Below are positions 17,709-25,972 of a stretch of DNA of 64,000 nt, piece by piece. Where the stretch lies: assembly GCA_964548275.1 (NCBI GenBank), contig CAZJQI010000001.1, forward strand, positions 87,430 through 151,429, given 5' to 3'. The DNA is from JAUVUV01 sp964548275 (GTDB taxonomy: Bacteria > Gemmatimonadota > Glassbacteria > GWA2-58-10). Every line of letters begins with the position of its first letter. Position 1 is the stretch's first letter. Below the pieces are notes generated by a model, which saw only the letters and a list, made by a program, of their open reading frames with translations, had not been told where the DNA came from and made no database searches. A program made the position numbers and the translations under genes.

Positions 17709-19394
17709 TCACTTGGTTTTCTCGTAATAGTCGATTTGCTGCTTGATCTTCTCGACCCTTTCACGAAGCTGAGCGATTCTGGCAATATGCTGCTTAGCAC
17801 TTTTAGCGTATCTACCGGTAACCTTGGAAAGGTCCTGTTTGGCTTTTCCGTACATGTTAAATGCCTGATTTACCCGGGCCTTGGTCATCCTGCCCGCTTC
17901 GATCAACTCGTCCATGTCAACATCTTCATCGTGAGCGTAATCGAGCATATTTCCGTGATCGTGGTAGCTCAACCCTCGAAGGAAATAAATCAGGTTTTTG
18001 TTTTTTGCATTTGCTGTTTTCAAGGCATTGGTGAAAGCTTCAATCGCCTGCGGGTACTCTTTTCTTAACTGGTGGATCCGTCCGATTTGCTGGTAGAGAC
18101 CGGTTTTCGTATTTAGCTGGGCGTACTTGATAGCTTCATAGAAATAATTCAATGCATCGGTGTACTGCTTATTTTTATAAGCCGTCGCTCCCATATAATA
18201 ATATGCGTTCAGATATGAAGGGTTTATTTCAACGAGCTTGGAAAAGGTTTCAAGAGCACTCTTGCTATCCTCTGCTTTAAGCAGGCTGAGAGCTTGAAAG
18301 TGCAAGCAATCGCACAACATTTTCAAATCCGCGGTTTCATTTTGATTGCAGAGCTCCACCGCACGGGCAAAATTTACAGCTGCTTTACCTGCATGAACCT
18401 TGGCCGTAGCTGAATCACCGGCCTGTCCCAGTTCGACCATTTTGGCATATTCCATAGAACCTATCTGCATCCGGATAAGCTTGTCCTCGTCCTTGATCTG
18501 AACCAGCCGGTTGAACACGTCCAGAGCTTCATCCTTACGTTCCAGCTTGACCAAAGTAAAAGCCCAGTACTGCGTGTATCCGTAATCATCCGGATTTTTC
18601 TCGGCCAGAATCCTGTAATGCTCCAGTGCTTTTTCGTGATTTTCCTTACTGTAGTAAGTGTTGGCGAGAATTTCGCGGGTAGGGATATGCTCCGGGTCGA
18701 GATCGGCCAGTATCTGTTCGTATTGGGAAATCGCAATATCTGTGCTGTCCATTTTCAGGTAACTGGTGGCGATCATGTAGTGGCAGTTCACGTCATCTGG
18801 CTCGTGTTTGAGCAGCTTCTCGTAGTTTTCGATAGCCTTGTTGTAGATCGCGCTGTTGAAATAGGAACGGGCGATCGACATCGCGCTGATCTTTTCCGAT
18901 TCCCGGATAATTATCTGAATCGCCTGGTTGGCCAGATCTTCTGTCTGCTTCTCATCAGCGGCCGTGTGTTCCTCTCCCTTGATTATATATTCGTTCTTGG
19001 GGAAGATGAAATCCACCTTGGTTTTCATTTCCGTGCCCTTGCCGTTTCCCTGGCTCAGGGTGCTGGAGGTGTAAATACTGGCCTGGAACGTTTCCATCAT
19101 CTGCGGGATGGCCGAGTCCGGAATGGTTTCGATTCGCCCCATTTTGTTTTCCTTCAGGTAGTCCTTGTATTCATTTTCGCTGACAATATCGAAAAGGCCG
19201 GACTTGTCCAGCGCCTTGGCCAGATCCCACTGGAAACTTTCCACCACTTTCCGGTTCAGATCGGAATCAGGGGGCAGCACGAGCACCTTGGGCCTGCCGG
19301 TACCCTGGGCCGCGAGAGCGGCGAAAAAAACCGTGGCGAAAATCAAAGATAAGGCGCCTGCACGCATTAGGTCTTTAGCTTGGTTAGCCCTCAT
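17709..19394 (-). CDS. Exported protein: CsgG-like N-terminal domain plus TPRs
   Basis: 561 residues. The signal peptide (about residues 8-30) is followed by an alpha/beta segment RPKVLVLPPDSDLNRKVVES ... LAKALDKSGLFDIVSENEYK that resembles the start of CsgG/LpoB-like folds. From about residue 165 at least nine TPR units follow (e.g. AIENYEKLLKHEPDDVNCHY, ALEHYRILAEKNPDDYGY, ALNYFYEAIKYAQ), then a short coiled-coil tail. This is the same arrangement as the CsgG-WD40 protein at 2906-4357 with a different repeat type. It lies downstream of tamB and Omp85 on the same strand, and a terminator follows, suggesting a link to outer-membrane assembly. No enzymatic motif. Confidence 0.7.
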   Translation of the reverse strand: MRANQAKDLMRAGALSLIFATVFFAALAAQGTGRPKVLVLPPDSDLNRKVVESFQWDLAKALDKSGLFDIVSENEYKDYLKENKMGRIETIPDSAIPQMMETFQASIYTSSTLSQGNGKGTEMKTKVDFIFPKNEYIIKGEEHTAADEKQTEDLANQAIQIIIRESEKISAMSIARSYFNSAIYNKAIENYEKLLKHEPDDVNCHYMIATSYLKMDSTDIAISQYEQILADLDPEHIPTREILANTYYSKENHEKALEHYRILAEKNPDDYGYTQYWAFTLVKLERKDEALDVFNRLVQIKDEDKLIRMQIGSMEYAKMVELGQAGDSATAKVHAGKAAVNFARAVELCNQNETADLKMLCDCLHFQALSLLKAEDSKSALETFSKLVEINPSYLNAYYYMGATAYKNKQYTDALNYFYEAIKYAQLNTKTGLYQQIGRIHQLRKEYPQAIEAFTNALKTANAKNKNLIYFLRGLSYHDHGNMLDYAHDEDVDMDELIEAGRMTKARVNQAFNMYGKAKQDLSKVTGRYAKSAKQHIARIAQLRERVEKIKQQIDYYEKTK

Positions 19395-19658
19395 TTATCC
19401 TCTCCATTATCGAGAAAAATTGATCAGAGCCTTATTTCCATTGGTTTTCAAAGAGTTTGGACGACCAGGTAGTAAAAATTATTCACCAGGTTAAGCAGAT
19501 TTCCATAGAACACCTGGAGCCGGAATCGGCGCTGATTATACCGTCTATTATTTAGATTAAAAATAAATATGTAAAAATGGTTCACCCTTCTATGAATTCA
19601 GAAATTAATCATCAACTAAAAAATTGTCAACGCTTTATTCTCTTATATTTTCAGAAGT

Positions 19659-22600
19659 TCAGTACTTGATCCTGTACCGATAGTCGATACTAAAGTGGCC
19701 CCGGGAATCGGTCTGGCTGATTATCGAACTGTTGCGGTTGATCAGGTATTCGATCTGGGCACTGCGTGCGCCGGGGTCTATCAGGTCCTGGGAGAGGCTG
19801 AAAAAGATCGATTCGAAGAGGAACTCGCCCATGGTGATCCTGGCGCTGGCCCGGTCGCTGTTCTGGTTCTGGTCCACCCCGTGGTCGAAAAGCTGGCTTT
19901 CGAAGCTGAACTCGTCGAATCCGGTCAACTCCTGAAGGTACGGGTTGGCCTGGCTAAGCGCGAGGTTGGCCGCCTGGTCGAGGAGTTTGCTCCGGGACAG
20001 GCTCGACTGCTGCTGGAATTCGCGGTAGGTCTGGTCGAATATCACCAGGGTCCGGGATTGCTCCTCGGTCAGCGGCGGCTCGATTTCCCTGTCCTCCCGG
20101 TCTCTCACTGTTATATCGAACTGGGGACTGTTAAGCATGCCTCCGATATGCAGGTAGAAAGTATTGCGGTCTACCTCGTATTGTTCGCCTGGGATAGTGG
20201 GGCCGGAGGTGCCGCGGAAACCTGCTGTGGAGCCGGCAAGATCGGCCCGCAGAACCTTGCCGCGAACAGTGCGCTCAGCGTTGATGTCCAGCAGAGGGTT
20301 CAGCGCGGCCCGGCCTTGAAATTGGATATTACCATAGCGAATCCGAAACCTTCTGCCAAAAAGGGAATAGTAACCCACAACAGTAGTAATCTGTCCTGAT
20401 ACCTGCGGAACCGAATCCCGCTGAACGGCTCGCAGGTTCGCGGTGAGTTTGATATTGGCGTTGCGGTTGCGCAGCCAGAAATTCTCGATTGCGATAAAAT
20501 TCAGATCGTAGTCGATGGGGCTTAGCGGCAGCCTCACTTCACTTTGAGCAGCAAGTTGCTGGTCAGAAGCCCTGACTGAACCGATTATCGGATTGAGTTC
20601 GCCCTCCACTACCTGTACGTTTCCCTGAAGAACCGGTTTTGATACCGCTCCAGAGGCTATGAGGTCCGCATCCAGCCTGAGGCTGGTGACATACCTGAAT
20701 TGCTGAAGTACAAGGTCGCGGCCGGTGATATTAAGGTTCAGGCTGTCCGGCCTGAAACCTTTCAGCACTATCCTGCCGGAAATTCCTATTATCCCTTCAG
20801 GACTCGTGGACCTGAAATCGTACAACTGGATATAGCCCGGTTTCAAGAAAACCCTGCCGGTCATGTTATCCAGCCGCATGTTGATCGGTGTTATTACTCC
20901 TTTACCCCCGGCCAGCACGACTTCTCCCTTCAGAACCGGCTCCCTCGCGTTGCCTGAAATGAGTATTTTGCCGTCAATAGTACCGGCTGAGAGCGGAATG
21001 AAGTCCGACCTCAATGAATTGACCGGGAAGCGGTTGAGCTGGGCTTCAAGCCGGATTGTCTGATTGCTTAAAAAACTTTCGTCGCCTGGGCTTTTGACCA
21101 GTGCCAGGGGAACTTCTCCGGTAAGCACGCTGGTTGAGTTTTCCGTGGTTAATTCAAGGTTATCGATATGCAGCCGGCCCTCGGACAGGCGGGCCTTTGC
21201 CTTGAGGTTCTGCACAGTGAGAATTGCCAGAGCGGCGCTGTCAACCTGGGCTTCCAACATTCCGCCGGGATCGCTCAGGTTGCCCCGGAGGTTCAACCGC
21301 CCTTTCAATATCCCTCCCAGGTTAAAATCTTTCTGAAAGATTTCGGGCAGTCTGCTCAAATCGATATCCCGGAATTTGAAATCAGCATCCAGCCAGCTCC
21401 CATCCGCAAATATCATATCCCCTGAGAGCTTTCCCCCCAGTGTGGCCAGTTCCATTCCGGATATGGCGAGAGTGTCGCCAAGATAATTCATGTTGATTTT
21501 TTCAAGAGCCACGGCGCGTTCGCCACGGTAGGAAAGCTCCAGTGAATCAACCAGGAGGTGGCTTTCCCCGGATTCAGAGCCGCTCTCGAAAGATCCACTC
21601 GCTCGCAGGAAGGCCAGGCTGTCCTTGACCAGCAACAATGGGGAAAACCAAACTGTACTGTTGTCAGCTATGGTTGTCGCCAGAGCGAGACTTTTAAAAC
21701 GCTGTCCTCCAAACTCGAGATCGTGTAGACTGACCTCTACTGATCCCTGCATATCTTCGAGCGGGCGGTTCAGCGAGCAGGCGCCTTCCAGTGTCTCAAA
21801 ATCCAACCCCTTGTATGACCCGTTTCTTACGCTGAATGTGCCTTTGAGCTGCGGATCGAGAAAGTTGCCGGATAGCGTGCCGGAGAGATCGGCTGTACCT
21901 TGAAGGGAATCCAGAGGAATGTATTTGTCAACTTTTGCCACAGGGAGATTTTCAAGCAAGAGGAATAAAAACAGTTGGCCGTGGTCAATATCCCCGATAG
22001 CGGTGGCCAGTGCCGGGCCAGAATAGATGGCCAGATTGTCAATCCGCACATTGGAGTCCCGGTAAGTGAAGCTCATCTGCGAGGAGTCGATCTTGAATTC
22101 CTTGAGCTCGCCGCGGATCGAAACAGCCCTGCCTGCAAGGGATAAATTCTCCATACTGTAACCAGACCCTTCCAGTTCGAAATGGCCGCTGAGTGATCCG
22201 TTGAGGTTGTCTGTATGTGGGATGTGGAGCTGGGGTATGTTTATCCGGTTCACATCGGCACGGATCGTATAGCCCCTCTTCTCTGGGGAAAAATCAAATG
22301 CCAGGCTGCCGTTTTTTATCTCGCCGCCACAGGACTTTGTTTCCAGCCGGTCAAAAATCAACCGGCCTTTGGTGTATTGCAGCCGGGTGGAAAAATTATT
22401 ATGGCGATAACTGAAAATTTCCCCTTGAGGAAGTTCAATTTGAGCGCTGACCCAGGTGGAATCGAATCGCCCGCTGAATTGAACCGAAATGTTCACGTTC
22501 CCGGCCAGATAGTCGTGTATTTTCAACTCTGGCGGCAGATGAGACAACTCCAGGGTGCCGGGCCTGATTTTGTACTCGAATGTCCGGTTGGCAAAATCAA

Positions 22601-23393
22601 CGAAACCGTCGCCGGTCAGGTCGGTTTTGCCCTTGAGCGTGCGGGTTTTCCTGAAACCGAGAACTTTGTTGAAATATGTGATTATGCCGGTTAGTTTCAC
22701 ACTGTCCACAGACCAGTAGCTGGTATTCAGTGAGGAACCGAGGAGTTCGATTACGTTTTCCCCGGCTATCCTGGTATAGCGACCTTCCATGTAGCGCACC
22801 TCGTTCTCGATGGGCTTATCATCGACATCTTCCAGGAGTACGTGGCAGTTGTCAAGCAGAAAACTGCGGATCCTCACCCTAATTCCGGGCCCGCCGGGTT
22901 TGCCCCGGCCCTTAAATATCTTGCTGTGATTAAGCCTCCCTTGCCCCAATTCCCTGTGAATCCAAAACTTGCCGCCGTGAATTTCGAGGCGCGAAAGGGT
23001 TACACTGCCGCGCCAGAGTAGTTGAAGCGGATCGAAGCGTACCTCGACACGCGAAGCATCAAGAAAGTTTCTCTTTTGATCGAAAAGATCTTCAATCTTG
23101 AAATCGTAAAAGATGAAATGACCCAAAGAGGTTGTTTCAATGGCGGAGAAAGTGACTGGGGTTGTAAAAAGATGGTGAGTTTGTCTTTTTACCCAATATG
23201 TGAAAATGACCGACAACTCCTGCCGTTTTGTCTGATAGAACACCGCCAGAACTATTCCGGCAAACAGCAGCAGGAGCAGAGCAAGTCTGAAAAACGCAAC
23301 CAGCGGCCGCTTGGTCCATAGTCTCAATAAATTGCGAAGGCGCCCTTGGGGATTGTCCGGGACTGCTTCGGTACTTTTGGTCTTTTTTTTCAA
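19659..23393 (-). CDS. tamB: TamB-like translocation/assembly protein
   Basis: 1244 residues. A single N-terminal transmembrane helix (about 33-50) is followed by a very long beta-rich repeat region typical of AsmA/TamB proteins (recurring segments such as GNVNISVQFSGRF, LQGTADLSGTLSG, LRGNLSDPGGML). The last 300 residues match the TamB C-terminal domain (VQVVEGELNPIIG, YYSLFGRRFRIRYGNIQF, PLLDINAER). TamB spans the periplasm and, with an Omp85 partner, moves or folds outer-membrane proteins or lipids. The Omp85 gene lies 127 bp upstream on the same strand, the standard tamA-tamB pairing. Length is normal for TamB. Confidence 0.9.
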   Translation of the reverse strand: MKKKTKSTEAVPDNPQGRLRNLLRLWTKRPLVAFFRLALLLLLFAGIVLAVFYQTKRQELSVIFTYWVKRQTHHLFTTPVTFSAIETTSLGHFIFYDFKIEDLFDQKRNFLDASRVEVRFDPLQLLWRGSVTLSRLEIHGGKFWIHRELGQGRLNHSKIFKGRGKPGGPGIRVRIRSFLLDNCHVLLEDVDDKPIENEVRYMEGRYTRIAGENVIELLGSSLNTSYWSVDSVKLTGIITYFNKVLGFRKTRTLKGKTDLTGDGFVDFANRTFEYKIRPGTLELSHLPPELKIHDYLAGNVNISVQFSGRFDSTWVSAQIELPQGEIFSYRHNNFSTRLQYTKGRLIFDRLETKSCGGEIKNGSLAFDFSPEKRGYTIRADVNRINIPQLHIPHTDNLNGSLSGHFELEGSGYSMENLSLAGRAVSIRGELKEFKIDSSQMSFTYRDSNVRIDNLAIYSGPALATAIGDIDHGQLFLFLLLENLPVAKVDKYIPLDSLQGTADLSGTLSGNFLDPQLKGTFSVRNGSYKGLDFETLEGACSLNRPLEDMQGSVEVSLHDLEFGGQRFKSLALATTIADNSTVWFSPLLLVKDSLAFLRASGSFESGSESGESHLLVDSLELSYRGERAVALEKINMNYLGDTLAISGMELATLGGKLSGDMIFADGSWLDADFKFRDIDLSRLPEIFQKDFNLGGILKGRLNLRGNLSDPGGMLEAQVDSAALAILTVQNLKAKARLSEGRLHIDNLELTTENSTSVLTGEVPLALVKSPGDESFLSNQTIRLEAQLNRFPVNSLRSDFIPLSAGTIDGKILISGNAREPVLKGEVVLAGGKGVITPINMRLDNMTGRVFLKPGYIQLYDFRSTSPEGIIGISGRIVLKGFRPDSLNLNITGRDLVLQQFRYVTSLRLDADLIASGAVSKPVLQGNVQVVEGELNPIIGSVRASDQQLAAQSEVRLPLSPIDYDLNFIAIENFWLRNRNANIKLTANLRAVQRDSVPQVSGQITTVVGYYSLFGRRFRIRYGNIQFQGRAALNPLLDINAERTVRGKVLRADLAGSTAGFRGTSGPTIPGEQYEVDRNTFYLHIGGMLNSPQFDITVRDREDREIEPPLTEEQSRTLVIFDQTYREFQQQSSLSRSKLLDQAANLALSQANPYLQELTGFDEFSFESQLFDHGVDQNQNSDRASARITMGEFLFESIFFSLSQDLIDPGARSAQIEYLINRNSSIISQTDSRGHFSIDYRYRIKY

Positions 23394-23520
23394 ATCTATC
23401 TCGTTACTAAAGTGAGAAATATATTATGAAGCCTCTCGTGCCTGAATGGCAATAAGTATTACCCTCTAAATGGAGAAATGTGCGAACAGAACAATTATAT
23501 AATAAAACCGGTAACCGGGG

Positions 23521-25371
23521 TTAAAAAGTATGCCCGATACCGAAATGAATTCTGCCCCAGCTGCCTCTTTCTTTTGCCAGCAATTTTCCGGCCGATGCCA
23601 GACGGCTGGCGGAGATATTATTTAGCTTTAATGCTCCATCGATACGCAAGGGGCCCACGGGAGTGCGGTAGCGCAGGCCCATACCGGCTGTGGTCAGAAG
23701 ATGAAACCGTTTATCGAAATAGAAGTCACGAAAGACATTTGCCGCATCCAGGAACAGCACCCCCCCCAGCTCGCGCCAGATCGGATAGCGCAACTCGAAA
23801 TTTGACTGTACAAGCACGTTACCGGGCATGTTGCGGTCATTGATCGGGCCGATCGAAAGCTCGCTGTATCCTCTCAGGCTTTTCCCACCCCCGATATTGA
23901 AAGCTTCGGTGGGGGGAACCGAGCGCGTGCCGCCGAACTCCCGGATCACTCCAAGCTTTATTTTACCGGCAAGCACCAGGGGTGTTTTGGCTCCAGGAAT
24001 CCAAAACGGCTGAAAGTAGGTTCCTTCAACGCTGAATCCATAGAAATTTATCGAGCCAAACAGGAACGGCCCACCAGCGAGCGATGATTTGATCATAATC
24101 GTATAGCCCCGCGTCGGGTTGAAACGGTCGTCCCTGTAGTCGGACATAAAGAGCGGAGAGATGAGACTGGTGATCTTATTGCCCCGGTTATCGATAACAC
24201 TCTGGTCGGCGGTGAGAGTGTCCACGTTGAATATGTTTCGCTTATTCAATTCTGTCAAAAGACTTATTTCCCGGCTTTCGGTAACCATATTGCGAAACAG
24301 GAGGTTCAGGGCCAGTTTTTCTTCATCGTGGTGTGCGTAGGAGACTTTTTCGAACAAACCGGTCGTGCTGGCCTCTATCCTGGAATAAAGAAAATACGGT
24401 TGCCGAAGGGTAAGAGAGGATGAATAGGAGTATTCGTAGGCTGGCTGTTCCTCAAAAGGCTGATAGGTTAGCCGCGTAAGCTGCGTGAGGCTGAAAGCCC
24501 GGGAGAGCATGTTGTAATGGCCCCATTCGAGCCAGCCCCTGAGTCCGTCCACATCGCCGATACCTCCACCAACACCGACCGAGCGGAAATCACCCTCGGA
24601 AACGCTGATAACTATATCAACAACCTCACTTTTTTCCTCCAAACCCTGGAGTTCGTGCCTTATATCTTTCAGGATTCCGATACGGTAAAGGTTGGCTTTG
24701 CTCTTGCGCATTTTTTCTTCGGTATAGACCTCTCCGTGCTTGATCTCCAAGGCTTTCCTGATAATGTAAGTCTGAATCTTTTTGTTCCCCACGATTTCTA
24801 TCTGGCCGACCCTGGCCCGTCTCCCCTCATCAATATCGAAATAAACCTCCGCGTTCAGTTCACCGGTAGGGAAGTAATACCTGTCTTTAACCTCGGCATA
24901 AAGGTAGCCCTCGCTATTGTAACGGTTGAGGATTTTCTGCCGGAGGCGGCTGAGTTTCCTGGCATCCAGAGGCCTTCCGAGCGGGATTTCCTCCAGTCCC
25001 AGAAGGTCTTTCGAGGCGAACACCGTATTGCCGGCAAGCTCTATTTTCTTCAGAATAGTTTGCATCCCTTCCCTGATCCGGATGAGAATATCCACCTTCT
25101 GCTCGTCGATATTTATCTTTTTTTCGAATTCTTCCACCTCCGCCTGCAGAAATCCCCTGCTGTGGTACAAGGCAAAAATCATCGCCCGGTCTTGCTCGGT
25201 TTTCCATTCAGCATAAGAGACGTCTTTTTTCAGTGTCATCCTGTCGCTGATGAATCTATCGCTTACCTGCGCATTGCCTTGGATCGTGATTCTGCCTACC
25301 AGCCATTGAGCCTGTGCGGGTAAAGCCATCAACAGGCAAAGAACTGGAAGTATTAGACAAGAGTGCTTCAC
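23521..25371 (-). CDS. tamA: Omp85 family outer-membrane assembly protein (TamA/BamA-like)
   Basis: The signal peptide begins VKHSCLILPVLCLLMALPAQ, so I use GTG 25371 (616 residues). Three POTRA domains follow (WLVGRITIQGNAQVSDRFI; TILKKIELAGNTVFASKDLL; RVGQIEIVGNKKIQTYII), then a 16-strand barrel with the GGGKSLRGY motif of the Omp85 L6 loop and a terminal phenylalanine (GIGHTF). Three POTRAs suit TamA better than BamA (usually five), and tamB is next in line. Start choice is uncertain: a strong AGGAGGAG sits at 25426-25433, spaced well for ATT 25419 or CTG 25422, and TTG 25482 is also in frame. The divergent flagellar promoter region lies upstream. Confidence 0.88.
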   Translation of the reverse strand: MKHSCLILPVLCLLMALPAQAQWLVGRITIQGNAQVSDRFISDRMTLKKDVSYAEWKTEQDRAMIFALYHSRGFLQAEVEEFEKKINIDEQKVDILIRIREGMQTILKKIELAGNTVFASKDLLGLEEIPLGRPLDARKLSRLRQKILNRYNSEGYLYAEVKDRYYFPTGELNAEVYFDIDEGRRARVGQIEIVGNKKIQTYIIRKALEIKHGEVYTEEKMRKSKANLYRIGILKDIRHELQGLEEKSEVVDIVISVSEGDFRSVGVGGGIGDVDGLRGWLEWGHYNMLSRAFSLTQLTRLTYQPFEEQPAYEYSYSSSLTLRQPYFLYSRIEASTTGLFEKVSYAHHDEEKLALNLLFRNMVTESREISLLTELNKRNIFNVDTLTADQSVIDNRGNKITSLISPLFMSDYRDDRFNPTRGYTIMIKSSLAGGPFLFGSINFYGFSVEGTYFQPFWIPGAKTPLVLAGKIKLGVIREFGGTRSVPPTEAFNIGGGKSLRGYSELSIGPINDRNMPGNVLVQSNFELRYPIWRELGGVLFLDAANVFRDFYFDKRFHLLTTAGMGLRYRTPVGPLRIDGALKLNNISASRLASAGKLLAKERGSWGRIHFGIGHTF

Positions 25372-25972
25372 CCGGTGCAAAAACGGTATAGGTCGAATAT
25401 CTTTTCCAGAATAATTAATCAGACTCTCCTCCTGGAGGCTTTCAAATTTAGAGTTTTTTCCCAAATAATTGTGCGACAACAATTGTACTCAAGCCATCTG
25501 AAAGAGTCAAGAAGGCGCGGCGTTAAATTGAACCCCATAGAAAGAAAATGAATGTGAAATTGTATTGTATAAAGTACTCCGTTTTCCCTTGTTCGTTTAA
25601 ACTTATATCTTTTTTCAGGGAATAAGTCTACGAAAATTGATATGGTTGCCGGTTATATCCAGGTGTACCATGGAAGCTCGGTGATCCGCAGTAGATTGCC
25701 TGTCATATTGGGTTGCTCTCTGGCAATGTGAGGAAAAAAGTACTGTACGATTGGGCAATATTATCACAGTTGGAAAATAAAAAATATCTTTAATCAGGAA
25801 ATATTTTCACAAGAGAAGATGTTTCATTCAGTCTAAGCCTACTAAAAATAACGAAATAGATATAATTCCAGGCTCCGGAAACTCATCACCCCATGATTGG
25901 CACACAGTTTGCGCTAAGCAAGCCAGCCCGGAATTCCATGGATGGAAGAGATTTTTCAGGGAAGAAAACTAA
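25372..25972. other. Divergent intergenic region between tamA and fliK
   Basis: About 600 bases, AT-rich, with no convincing gene. It carries the strong ribosome binding site of the tamA transcript on the minus strand (25426-25433) and a sigma-54-type promoter for the flagellar block (25897-25913). The remainder should hold the tamA promoter and binding sites for a sigma-54 activator, but I recognise no specific operator. Confidence 0.5.
25897..25913 (+). promoter_or_regulatory. Sigma-54-type -24/-12 promoter of the flagellar block
   Basis: TTGGCACACAGTTTGCG fits the -24/-12 consensus TGGCAC-N5-TTGC: GG at 25899-25900 and GC at 25911-25912 are separated by exactly 10 bases. Transcription would start near 25924, about 50 bases before fliK. 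Sigma-54 control implies an enhancer-binding activator of the FlrC/FleQ/FlgR kind elsewhere in the genome. Confidence 0.78.
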
